Below are positions 18,242 to 27,135 of a DNA stretch of 33,087 nucleotides, piece after piece. Under the pieces are notes generated by a model. The model made no database searches. It was given only the letters and a program-made list of their open reading frames with translations, and was not told the origin of the DNA. The DNA comes from Candidatus Aminicenantota bacterium (GTDB lineage: Bacteria > Acidobacteriota > Aminicenantia > Aminicenantales > UBA4085). The number at the start of each line of letters is the position of its first letter. Within the stretch, counting starts at the first letter, position 1. The stretch is taken from the NCBI GenBank assembly GCA_016931595.1, contig JAFGEN010000045.1:1-33087 (forward strand). The letters run 5' to 3'. A program made the translations under genes and the position numbers.

Positions 18242-21200
18242 ATGAACAAGTCCCGTTTTCTCGGGGGCGCAGGCGCCCTGCTGGCCATGCTGCTATGCCT
18301 GGCCGCGATCGCCCCCGCCCAAGTCCCGACCGTAAACGACTTCGATCAGCTCAGCTGGCATTGGGTCGGTCCGGTCACGTTCTCCGGACGGATCACCGAA
18401 TTCGCCGTCCCGCGCGGCCAGACGACGACCTGGTATGCCCTGGCCGGATCCGGAGGAATATGGAAAACGGTCGATGCCGGCATCAGCTTTGAGCCCATCT
18501 TCGACACGTACGGCAACATGAGCATGGGCTACCTGGCCATCGCCCCATCCAATCCCGATATCCTGTACCTCGGAACGGGCGAGCCGATGCATGCCCGGTC
18601 GAGCTCCCACGGCAACGGCGTCTGGAAGTCGACCGACGCAGGCAAGACCTGGACCAACGTCGGGTTGACCAAGAGCTACTTCATCAACAAGGTCGCCGTC
18701 CATCCGAAAAATCCCGATCTCGTTTATGTCGCCGCAGAGGGCAAGCTGTACGATAATGAAATGGACTGTGAGCGCGGCCTTTACAAGACGACCGACGGCG
18801 GGAAGACCTGGACTCGGATGGGGATCCTGCCGGACCGGGGAATCTCCGATTTTGTGGTCGACCCGAACAACTTCGACATCATCATCGCCGGGGCGTACAA
18901 ATTGTACCGCCGGACCTGGACCTATATCGACCGCCAGCCCGGAAACGACCTGTATAAGTCGACAGACGGCGGCAAGACCTGGACCAAGCTGACGAAAGGC
19001 CTACCTGTCGGCAAGGAGCTGGGCAAAACCGGCCTGGCGATCTACGAGAAGAACCCCAATATCGTCTATGCCCGCCTCGACGAGGAGATGAACCTCGGCT
19101 TGAATCTCCGGGAAAACGCGGCCAACTTCAATATGCGGTCCGGTTTTTACCGGGAAGGCGGGTCGCTCGCCAAGTGGAAATCCTATAAGCTTAAGCCCGA
19201 AATGGCCAAGGATCTCAAGTGGACCCATCCCGAGGCGGAAAACGACCAGGCCCTTTTGGCCAAACTGAATGAACTCATCAGGGACAAGGAATTCCTGACC
19301 AAGTCCGGAATCGACCTGGCCAAGCTCACGGCCTCCGCTCGAAAGGCCTACGCCAAGGACAAAGACCTGTTGAGCGCCATCGACGATTTCGAAGCGTCCG
19401 AGAAGGTCCCCGAATCGGATGAAACCAAGGGTCGTTACCAGGCCCGCAACCGCTTCGCCCTGGCGATGCTCTACGGCGACCTCTTGGCTCCCCAAGCCCC
19501 GGCCAAACGGGCCGGATACATCTACCGGTCCGACGACCAGGGAGAGACCTGGAAAAGAATGACCGAAAACAGGGGCGCCCAAGTCAACCAGACCGAGGGC
19601 GGCTATTACGGGAGAATCTATGTCGACCAGACCAACGACAAGATCATCTACTGCTGTGATACAAACGTGACGTTCTCGACGGATGCCGGGAAGACCTTCG
19701 CCGTGGCCCAGTGGGACAGGGGAGAACACTCCCTCCACGTCGACCACCGCGGCCTCTGGGTCGACCCGGAAAACGGCAAGCACATCCTCAGCGCCAACGA
19801 CGGCGGGGCGGGCGAAACCTGGGACGGCGGCAAGCATTGGCACCAGAAATCGACCATCAGCGCCCAGCAGTTCTATGATATCGCGGCCGACAACGAGATG
19901 CCCTACAATGTCATGGGGGGGACCCAGGACAACGGCGCCTGGATCGGACCTTCCCAGAACCGGAACCGCAAGGGCGTCTACGCCGCCGATTGGACCTATC
20001 TCCCCACGGGCGACGGATTTTATGTCGTCCGCGACTGGTGGAATCCCGAATACATCTATTACGAGAGCCAGTTCGGATCTTCCAGCCGGCAGAATCTGAA
20101 GACCGGCGAGCGGATCAGCCTGGCCAAGCGGACCACCCCGGAGGAAGCGGCCGCCGGCGTTCCGGCCCAACGCTACCAGTGGAACGCTCCGATCGTTCTG
20201 TCCCCGCATAACCCCGGGATCGTCTATATCACGTCCCAGTTCGTCCACCGGTCGCTTTCCCGGGGCGAGCCGGGCAGTTGGCAGACCATCAGCCCAGACC
20301 TGTCCCGCAACGACCCGGTCCGCCAGGCCGAGTCCAAGAAAACCAACCTCCAATACGGCACGATCTATTCCTTCGCCGAATCGGTGGTCAAGCCCGGTTT
20401 GTACTGGGCCGGAACCGACGACGGCAATGTCTGGGTCACCACCGACGGGGGCGTCAATTGGAACAATATCACCGCCCAGTTCTACGACATGAAGACGGGC
20501 AAGGCCAAGCCGAACGTCAAGGGCGCCCTGATCCCGTTCGACCGGTGGGTCAAGCGGGTCGTCCCGTCGAGGTTCGACGAGAAAACCTGCTACGCGGCCT
20601 TCAGCGGCTACCGAACCCACAACGAGGATAAAACCTGGATCTTCGTGACCCGCGACCTGGGGAAGACCTGGGAGGACATTTCGGCCGGGATGGAGAACCC
20701 CGTCTGGGATCTCGAGGAAGACCCGGATAATCCGGACGTCCTCTATATCGGCACCGATTACGGCGTTTTCGTCACGATCGACCGGGGAAAATCCTGGGTG
20801 CCCTTCTCCACTTCCGCGCCCGACGTGATTATCCGCGACCTGGCCGTCCAGCAGCGCGACCGCGACCTGGTCATCGGGACCTACGGGCGGGGAATCTATA
20901 TCGCCGATATCGCCCCGCTCAAAGAGTTCAAGACGGCCCTTTTCGGCAAGGATTCCCACCTCTTCGACGTCGAAGACACGGTTCGTTGGAACCGGTTGGA
21001 ACAACGGGGTGAGGACTACGGCGTGTTCGCCAAGGTCACGAATCCGAATATCGGAGCGAACCTCTATTACTACTTGAAGGCCGATGTCAAGAACGTCAAG
21101 CTGACGATTAAGGACCTGGAGGGGAACGTCGTCCAGGAACTCAGCGGCGATGCTAAAAAAGGCTTCCACAAGGCGTTCTGGAACCTGAGCCTGAGGGCGG

Positions 21201-21349
21201 CTTCCGGCCAGGCCAGGCCGGCCATGGGCGGACGGATGGGCTTCGGGCGGCAGGCCGACAACGGGACTTACAAGGTCACGCTGTCCATCGACGGCAAGGA
21301 TGTCGAGACGAAGAAACTCAACATCCTTCCGGACCCGCTTTTTAAATAG
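18242..21349 (+). CDS. Secreted VPS10/sortilin-like beta-propeller protein with BNR/Asp-box repeats
   Basis: Signal peptide MNKSRFLGGAGALLAMLLCLAAIAPAQ; many Asp-box repeats (VWKSTDAGKTWTNVG, LYKTTDGGKTWTRMG, LYKSTDGGKTWTKLT, IYRSDDQGETWKRM, VWVTTDGGVNWNNIT, VFVTIDRGKSWVPF). ATG at 18242 after AGGAGG. Confidence 0.9.
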   Translation: MNKSRFLGGAGALLAMLLCLAAIAPAQVPTVNDFDQLSWHWVGPVTFSGRITEFAVPRGQTTTWYALAGSGGIWKTVDAGISFEPIFDTYGNMSMGYLAIAPSNPDILYLGTGEPMHARSSSHGNGVWKSTDAGKTWTNVGLTKSYFINKVAVHPKNPDLVYVAAEGKLYDNEMDCERGLYKTTDGGKTWTRMGILPDRGISDFVVDPNNFDIIIAGAYKLYRRTWTYIDRQPGNDLYKSTDGGKTWTKLTKGLPVGKELGKTGLAIYEKNPNIVYARLDEEMNLGLNLRENAANFNMRSGFYREGGSLAKWKSYKLKPEMAKDLKWTHPEAENDQALLAKLNELIRDKEFLTKSGIDLAKLTASARKAYAKDKDLLSAIDDFEASEKVPESDETKGRYQARNRFALAMLYGDLLAPQAPAKRAGYIYRSDDQGETWKRMTENRGAQVNQTEGGYYGRIYVDQTNDKIIYCCDTNVTFSTDAGKTFAVAQWDRGEHSLHVDHRGLWVDPENGKHILSANDGGAGETWDGGKHWHQKSTISAQQFYDIAADNEMPYNVMGGTQDNGAWIGPSQNRNRKGVYAADWTYLPTGDGFYVVRDWWNPEYIYYESQFGSSSRQNLKTGERISLAKRTTPEEAAAGVPAQRYQWNAPIVLSPHNPGIVYITSQFVHRSLSRGEPGSWQTISPDLSRNDPVRQAESKKTNLQYGTIYSFAESVVKPGLYWAGTDDGNVWVTTDGGVNWNNITAQFYDMKTGKAKPNVKGALIPFDRWVKRVVPSRFDEKTCYAAFSGYRTHNEDKTWIFVTRDLGKTWEDISAGMENPVWDLEEDPDNPDVLYIGTDYGVFVTIDRGKSWVPFSTSAPDVIIRDLAVQQRDRDLVIGTYGRGIYIADIAPLKEFKTALFGKDSHLFDVEDTVRWNRLEQRGEDYGVFAKVTNPNIGANLYYYLKADVKNVKLTIKDLEGNVVQELSGDAKKGFHKAFWNLSLRAASGQARPAMGGRMGFGRQADNGTYKVTLSIDGKDVETKKLNILPDPLFK

Positions 21350-21365
21350 AGCGGTCTCCCGGAAA

Positions 21366-23387
21366 ATGATGATGAAAGGCCCGATAAGGGTCCTCGTCCC
21401 CGTTCTGCTCGTGATGCTGGCGGCGGGGACGGTTGCGGCCCAGGATTTCACGAAGTATCATAACTACGAGGAAACAACGGCGATCGTCCAGGGGCTGGCC
21501 AAGTCAGCCCCTGGACTGGTCAAACTCTCTTCTCTCGGAAAAACGCAGGGGAACAGGGATCTCTGGGTTTTAGAGATCGCCCAACCCGGCGGACTTCCGC
21601 TGAATGAGCGGCCGGGTCTTCTGATCGCGGCTAATTTTGCAGGCGACGCGGTTTTCGGAAGCGAAATGGCCCTGGCCGTAGCCGACTACATTGTAAAAAA
21701 TGCGTCCAAGCCCGAGGTGAAAGCCTGTCTGGACAATGCGGTTGTCTTTATCATTCCCCGGATGAATCCCGACGGAGCGGAGGCGATGTGGGCTTCCCTG
21801 AAATGGGACCGCCGAACGAATCTCAGCCCGTACGACGACGACAACGATGGACGGACGGACGAGGACGGACCGGAGGACCTCAACGGCGACGGCTTCATCA
21901 CGGTCATGCGTGTCGCCGAACCCGGGGGAACCTATCTGGTCGACCCCAAAGATGCCCGACTGCTTAAAAAAGCCGACCCGAAACTGGGGGAAAAGGGCGT
22001 TTTCGCTCTTTACCTCGAGGGCCGGGATAACGACGGGGACGGGTTCATCAATGAGGACCCGCCGGGTGGGGTCAACCTGAATCGCAACTTCATGCATGAA
22101 TATCCCTATTTCAAGCCGGAGGCGGGCCGGTTCATGGCCAGCGAGAGTGAAACCCGGGCTCTCCTTGCCTGGATAGTCCAACACCGGAACATCGCCGCCT
22201 CCCTGACCTTCGGGGAGAACGACAACCTGATTTCCGGTGGGCGGGAATCCGCCGGGCGGCGCCTTGATCTTTTGGCCGCGGCCGAGGCGAGCATCGAGGG
22301 AGCCTCGAAGACGGGAATATTCCCCGCCCTCGGGTCGATGCGGGGAATGCGGGTCCGCGGCGGCGGAATGGAAATGTCGATCACTCCCGAGATGTTGGCT
22401 ATGCTGATGGGTTCGGGAGGCGGAATGTTCATGATGGGCGGCGGTCCCCAAGGCCGGGACCAGGCTGTCGCCCAGACCTCGGGACGGAGAAATATGCCGG
22501 CCCGAACGGCTCCGACTTCACCCTTAGCCGCCGACCTTGAATACTTCCGCCTTGTCGCGGCCAAGTATGCCGAGATGACCGGTATCCGCCAGGCTCCTCT
22601 CACGGTGAAACCCGAAGGAGCGTTTTCCCAGTACGGGTACTACCAGTTCGGCGTTCCTTCCTTTTCGACCCCGGGCTGGGGTCTTCCGGAGGCGCCCCGT
22701 GCGTCCGGTCAAGGGATGATGACAGCCGGAGGCCCGGGCGGCGGCGGGCAGACGATGATGACCGGCCGGACGGCCTCGTTCCAAGCGGGGCGGGCCGGTT
22801 TTCCCGGAGCCGCCGGAAGCGGAGCGTCGGGTGGCGACTTGCCGCAGGCCGTCGATAAAGCCATTCTCCAGTGGATGGACAAGGAAAAAATCGACGGATT
22901 CGTCCCTTGGACCAAGGTCAAGCACCCCGATTTGGGCGAAGTCGAGATCGGCGGATTCAAGCCTTATGCGGCAACGAATCCTCCGGCCGCGACAATTGCC
23001 GCGGCCGGCAGGTCGCACGCCGAATTCGCCCTTTACCTGGCGTCCCTTTTTCCAAAAGTCCGCATCGAGTCCCTGGAAGCGATCGGCCACGGCGGAGGGA
23101 TTTATCGAATCAAAGCAGCGGTCGTCAACACCGGATTCTGGCCGACGGCCAGCGCCCAGGGCCTTCAAGCCCAATCGGTCAAGCCGACGATGGTCCAGCT
23201 TCAAGTGGATCCGGAGACGGTTCTTTCCGGAAACCCCAAGACCGTCTCCATTCGCCAAGCGTTGAACGGCTCGGGCGGCCGGGCCGAGTTCGAGTGGCTC
23301 ATCAGGGCCAAGGCCGGAGAGAAAATCGCCCTCAAGGTCATGTCCCAAAAGGGCGGGGGCGAAACTCGGACCGTGGTCCTGAAGTGA
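21366..23387 (+). CDS. Secreted M14-carboxypeptidase-like protein, predicted catalytically dead
   Basis: Signal peptide MMMKGPIRVLVPVLLVMLAAGTVAAQ; colinear with the next gene (IPRMNPDGAEAMW, DDDNDGRTDEDGPEDLNGDGFI, NLNRNF) but with Zn-ligand and catalytic positions substituted. Start could be 21366, 21369 or 21372. Confidence 0.82.
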   Translation: MMMKGPIRVLVPVLLVMLAAGTVAAQDFTKYHNYEETTAIVQGLAKSAPGLVKLSSLGKTQGNRDLWVLEIAQPGGLPLNERPGLLIAANFAGDAVFGSEMALAVADYIVKNASKPEVKACLDNAVVFIIPRMNPDGAEAMWASLKWDRRTNLSPYDDDNDGRTDEDGPEDLNGDGFITVMRVAEPGGTYLVDPKDARLLKKADPKLGEKGVFALYLEGRDNDGDGFINEDPPGGVNLNRNFMHEYPYFKPEAGRFMASESETRALLAWIVQHRNIAASLTFGENDNLISGGRESAGRRLDLLAAAEASIEGASKTGIFPALGSMRGMRVRGGGMEMSITPEMLAMLMGSGGGMFMMGGGPQGRDQAVAQTSGRRNMPARTAPTSPLAADLEYFRLVAAKYAEMTGIRQAPLTVKPEGAFSQYGYYQFGVPSFSTPGWGLPEAPRASGQGMMTAGGPGGGGQTMMTGRTASFQAGRAGFPGAAGSGASGGDLPQAVDKAILQWMDKEKIDGFVPWTKVKHPDLGEVEIGGFKPYAATNPPAATIAAAGRSHAEFALYLASLFPKVRIESLEAIGHGGGIYRIKAAVVNTGFWPTASAQGLQAQSVKPTMVQLQVDPETVLSGNPKTVSIRQALNGSGGRAEFEWLIRAKAGEKIALKVMSQKGGGETRTVVLK

Positions 23388-23394
23388 GGCAGCC

Positions 23395-25176
23395 GTGAAA
23401 ACAAAAATCATGATCCTATTTTTGGTCCTTGCGGCCGGTTTGATGCTCTCCGCGCCGCAGGCCCTTCCCCAGAAATCCTCGGACCCGCAATTCAAGGTCA
23501 AGCTCGACTTCAACCGCTGGCACGATACCGAGGAGCTCTACGCCGATTTCCGGCGCCTGGCCTCCGCCTTCCCCAAGTTCGTCAAGGTGTCCTCGATCGG
23601 CAAAAGCCATGACGGGCGGGACATCATGCTGGTGACGGTCAATAATCCCGACACCGGCCCCGAGCTGAGCAAGGCGGCGATGGCCATCGAGGCCAACGTC
23701 CACGGCAATGAGATCCAGGGCGGAGAGGTCTGCTTGTACACGGTCTGGTACCTGATGGAGAATTACGGTCGTCTCGAGCCGATCACCCGGCTTGTGGACG
23801 AGCGCGTCTTCTATCTCATCCCGACGATCAATCCCGACGGCCGGCAGTATTTTATGGATGTGGCCGGCGGACGAGCCCGTTCCGGGCACGTTCCGGTCGA
23901 CGATGACAATGATGGGCTGTTTGACGAAGACCAGCCGAACGACCTCAACGGAAACGGGGTCATCGAACAGATCCGGAAATATGTCCCCGGCAAAGGCAAT
24001 TACCGCCTCAGCCTCTCCGACCCCCGAGTCATGGAACCCGTTCCCTTCGGAGAAAAGGGGGACTACCTCCTTCTCGGGCAGGAGGGAGTCGACGACGACG
24101 GCGACGGCCAGGTCAACGAGGACGACCTGGGCGTATACGACCCGAATCGGAACTACCCCAGCGACTGGCAACCTCATTACATCCAGAGCGGGGCGATGGA
24201 CTACCCGATGCAGCTGCCCGAAACCCGGGCCGAAGTGGAATTTTTAGCGGCCCATCCCAACATCGCCGGCTTCCAGTCCTATCACAACAACGGGGGCATG
24301 ATCCTTCGCGGGCCGGGGTCCGAGGCGACGGGCGAGTACCCGATGACCGATGTGGCCGCCTATGACGAACTCGGAAAGAATGGCGAGCGGATCCTGCCGT
24401 TCTACGAATACATGGTCATCTGGAGCGGGCTTTACACGGTCCATGGCGGAGGCATCGACTTCACCAACGACGGACTCGGGATCCTTTCGTTTTCCAACGA
24501 GCTGTGGAACGGGGAGCAATATTTCACCAGTCCCGAGCTGAAAGAACAGCAAAAAAACCCGAACAGCCCGATCGCCCCAACCCGCTCCCGCTATTTCTTC
24601 GACGATAAGCTCGAATTCGGAGACCAGTTCATGGAATGGACGCCCTTCAGGCACCCGACCTACGGCGATGTTGAGCTCGGCGGATCTTGGAAAAAGACAA
24701 CCAGCCGAGTCCCGCCCCGGTTCATGCTCGAGGAACTGTGCCACCGGAACATGGCCTTCACCCTGTACCAGGCCGACGAGCTCCCGAAGATGAAGATGGA
24801 AGCGGTCGAAACGCAACCACTCGGCGGCGGAATCCACCGGGTCTTCGCCGAGATGTCCAATCCCAAGGCCACGCCGACGATCCTGGAAAAAGCCGGCCGG
24901 AACAACGTCGTCAGGCCGGACCTCCTGACCTTGGAGGGAAAGAGCGTTGAGGTGATCGCAGCCGGCTGGATTGCCGACCGGGAATCCTTCAAGATCAACC
25001 CGACGGTGACGACTCTGATCGACCAGAAGGACCTGAAGAGGATCCTCCTGCGGAACGGCACGCCCGGGAAATCCTCCCGGACGATCATGTACCTGGTCAA
25101 GGGCTCCGGCCCGGTGACCGTGACATACGATTCGGTCAAGGGAGGCGTCATTTCCAAGACATTCGAACTGCGTTGA
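23395..25176 (+). CDS. Secreted M14-family zinc carboxypeptidase
   Basis: GTG start; signal peptide; EANVHGNEIQGGE (HxxE), IPTINPDGRQYFMD, DPNRNYPSDW, GFQSYHNNGG (third Zn ligand), SFSNELWNG (candidate catalytic Glu). Confidence 0.92.
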   Translation: MKTKIMILFLVLAAGLMLSAPQALPQKSSDPQFKVKLDFNRWHDTEELYADFRRLASAFPKFVKVSSIGKSHDGRDIMLVTVNNPDTGPELSKAAMAIEANVHGNEIQGGEVCLYTVWYLMENYGRLEPITRLVDERVFYLIPTINPDGRQYFMDVAGGRARSGHVPVDDDNDGLFDEDQPNDLNGNGVIEQIRKYVPGKGNYRLSLSDPRVMEPVPFGEKGDYLLLGQEGVDDDGDGQVNEDDLGVYDPNRNYPSDWQPHYIQSGAMDYPMQLPETRAEVEFLAAHPNIAGFQSYHNNGGMILRGPGSEATGEYPMTDVAAYDELGKNGERILPFYEYMVIWSGLYTVHGGGIDFTNDGLGILSFSNELWNGEQYFTSPELKEQQKNPNSPIAPTRSRYFFDDKLEFGDQFMEWTPFRHPTYGDVELGGSWKKTTSRVPPRFMLEELCHRNMAFTLYQADELPKMKMEAVETQPLGGGIHRVFAEMSNPKATPTILEKAGRNNVVRPDLLTLEGKSVEVIAAGWIADRESFKINPTVTTLIDQKDLKRILLRNGTPGKSSRTIMYLVKGSGPVTVTYDSVKGGVISKTFELR

Positions 25177-25263
25177 CCGGAAGCGTCGGATGATTTGACA
25201 AACAGCCTGCTTCCGGGCTAAATATGTGTCTCGTTTGAGCCGGTCCCGGCCGGCCGAGAGAGC

Positions 25264-25335
25264 GCGGGCATAGCTCAATGGTAGAGTACCGGCTTCCCAA
25301 GCCGGGTGTTGTGGGTTCGAGTCCCATTGCCCGCT
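25264..25335 (+). tRNA. tRNA-Gly (anticodon CCC), CCA not encoded
   Basis: Complete cloverleaf: acceptor GCGGGCA/TGCCCGC, anticodon arm CCGGC-TTCCCAA-GCCGG, T arm GTGGG-TTCGAGT-CCCAT, discriminator T. Confidence 0.95.
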
Positions 25336-25360
25336 CTCTCTTTTTTTTTAGCGGTGAACC

Positions 25361-26161
25361 ATGATTGCGAGCTGGAACCTGTTGATCGATCCGTCCCCGG
25401 AGCCGGGGGATTGGAACATGGCCGTCGACGAGCATCTGTTCCGGTCCCTGACGGACGCGCCCGAGACATATGTCCGTTTTTATCGCTGGGCCCGGCCCAC
25501 GGCCTCGATCGGCTTCGGCCAAACCTCGAGCCGGGTCGTCGACCTGGAGTTCTGCCGGACTCACGGGGTGGATGTCGTCCGCCGACCGACCGGGGGGAAA
25601 CTTGTTCTTCACCACCGTGAAATCACCTACGCCGTCGTCTCCTCGGATGTCGAAGCCTTTACCTCCACGCTTGGAGGGTCCTACCGGCTGATCTCCAGGG
25701 GCCTGGTGCGTGGATTGAAGGGGTTGGGCCTTCAGGCCTCTCTGGCCGCCGAGACCCCCCGGGATTACGTGAAAGGCATCGTCCCTTGCTTTTCTCAGCC
25801 GGCCGCCGACGAAATTGAAATCGAGGGCCGGAAACTCATCGGCAGCGCCCAGAAGCGAATCGGAAGCCGGTTTCTACAACACGGCTCGATCCCCCTGGAG
25901 GGGGATGACGGGCTGCTCGGACCGGTCGCCCGCTGGCGGGAGACGGCTCCTCAACGGGGGATGACTTGCCTATCGGAAGCCCTGGGCCGGACGGTCGCGT
26001 TCGAGGAAGCGGCCGAAGCCCTGGCCGCCGGGCTGGCCGGACAGTGGTCCGTCTCCTTCCGTCCGCATGCCCTCGGGCCCGAGGCCCGGGCGGAGGTCGA
26101 AGCGCTCCGGAGGCGAAAATACGCCACGGATGCCTGGACTCTCGAGGGACGGGAGGGATGA
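25361..26161 (+). CDS. Lipoate-protein ligase A / LipM-type octanoyltransferase family protein
   Basis: DWNMAVDEHLF, RFYRWARPTASIGFGQ, VRRPTGGKLVLHHREITYAVV, PCFSQPAADEIEIEGRKLIGSAQKR (Cys as in LipM-like proteins). Confidence 0.85.
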   Translation: MIASWNLLIDPSPEPGDWNMAVDEHLFRSLTDAPETYVRFYRWARPTASIGFGQTSSRVVDLEFCRTHGVDVVRRPTGGKLVLHHREITYAVVSSDVEAFTSTLGGSYRLISRGLVRGLKGLGLQASLAAETPRDYVKGIVPCFSQPAADEIEIEGRKLIGSAQKRIGSRFLQHGSIPLEGDDGLLGPVARWRETAPQRGMTCLSEALGRTVAFEEAAEALAAGLAGQWSVSFRPHALGPEARAEVEALRRRKYATDAWTLEGREG

Positions 26162-26224
26162 GGGGCAGGGGACATTCGTTGCATTTTCCCCAACCCGGTG
26201 TTAGACTCGAGACGATATGGGAGC

Positions 26225-27124
26225 ATGGCCATGAACGAAGTCGAAGAACTCCTCAAGCTTGAGCCCAAGGACCTGCCTCCGCTGAGTCCGATCGTCCTGG
26301 ACGACCTTCACCAGAATGTCCTGAAAAATCTCTACCTCGAGCTTGGCTCGGGTCCTGTTCTCCACCTGCTTTCTCCGTCCTATTCCCAGCTCCACCCGAA
26401 TCCGAACCCGGCCCTGACCGAACTCGTCACAAAGAGGGAACCCCTTCTCGACCACGTGAAAGAGGTCCTCGTCCAGAATCTGGCCGTCTATTCAGTCCTC
26501 CTCCAGGTCAACAGCTATTTCATCGAACAGAACAACTTCCTCGTCCTGGCCCGGCTCAATGAGCGCGACTCGGGGGGTCGGAGGTACGAGGTCCAGTATT
26601 ACACCCATTCCCCGGTCGAGCTGCTGTCCCACTACGAGGACAAGATCTACATCGGAAGGGATTTCGTCGACCTCTTCAACTTCAAGCGGAAATACTTCGG
26701 CGTCCGCGAGATCATCGCCTCGCTCAAGGTCCAGAGCGAAAAGCTCATCGACCGGGCCGAGGACAGGCTCAAGAAGCCTCTCGAGTACAAGTCCTTTTTC
26801 CAGGAGATCCGGGAATCGGTGGGGGAGATCAACACCGAAAGCCTGTCCGTCCTTGAATCCCTCCCGCCCTACCTGGACGCGGCCAAGGTGGGGGAAATCG
26901 ACCTGATCGAGATCAATGCCCAGTACCGGGCGGTCGCCCATTACCTGATTGAACTCAACGACGAAGTGGCCGAGTTCGAGAACCTGCTCCGGTTCAAGAT
27001 GGAGATCGGATTCGTCCGTTATGTCACGAAATTCAAGAAGGACCTGACCAACCTCATCAACCTGTTCAACATCAAAATCAACGGCGCCTTGACGGCCCGG
27101 ATCAACGGGTTGCGGCAGAAATAG
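26225..27124 (+). CDS. Uncharacterised soluble protein, mainly helical, no recognised domain
   Basis: Open frame with GGGAG upstream of ATG 26225 (or 26231); translates MAMNEVEELLKLEPKDLPPLSPIVLDDLHQNVLKNLYLELG...; no signal peptide or TM segment evident. Confidence 0.8.
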   Translation: MAMNEVEELLKLEPKDLPPLSPIVLDDLHQNVLKNLYLELGSGPVLHLLSPSYSQLHPNPNPALTELVTKREPLLDHVKEVLVQNLAVYSVLLQVNSYFIEQNNFLVLARLNERDSGGRRYEVQYYTHSPVELLSHYEDKIYIGRDFVDLFNFKRKYFGVREIIASLKVQSEKLIDRAEDRLKKPLEYKSFFQEIRESVGEINTESLSVLESLPPYLDAAKVGEIDLIEINAQYRAVAHYLIELNDEVAEFENLLRFKMEIGFVRYVTKFKKDLTNLINLFNIKINGALTARINGLRQK

Positions 27125-27135
27125 GGACGGGAGCC

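Noticed and set aside
19001-21451. 816-aa minus-strand ORF antisense to the VPS10-like gene
   Set aside because: Mirror frame; the plus strand encodes clear Asp-box repeats and a signal peptide.
25341-25349. T9 run after tRNA-Gly
   Set aside because: May help terminate the tRNA transcript, but no separate GC hairpin beyond the acceptor stem; not called as a terminator.
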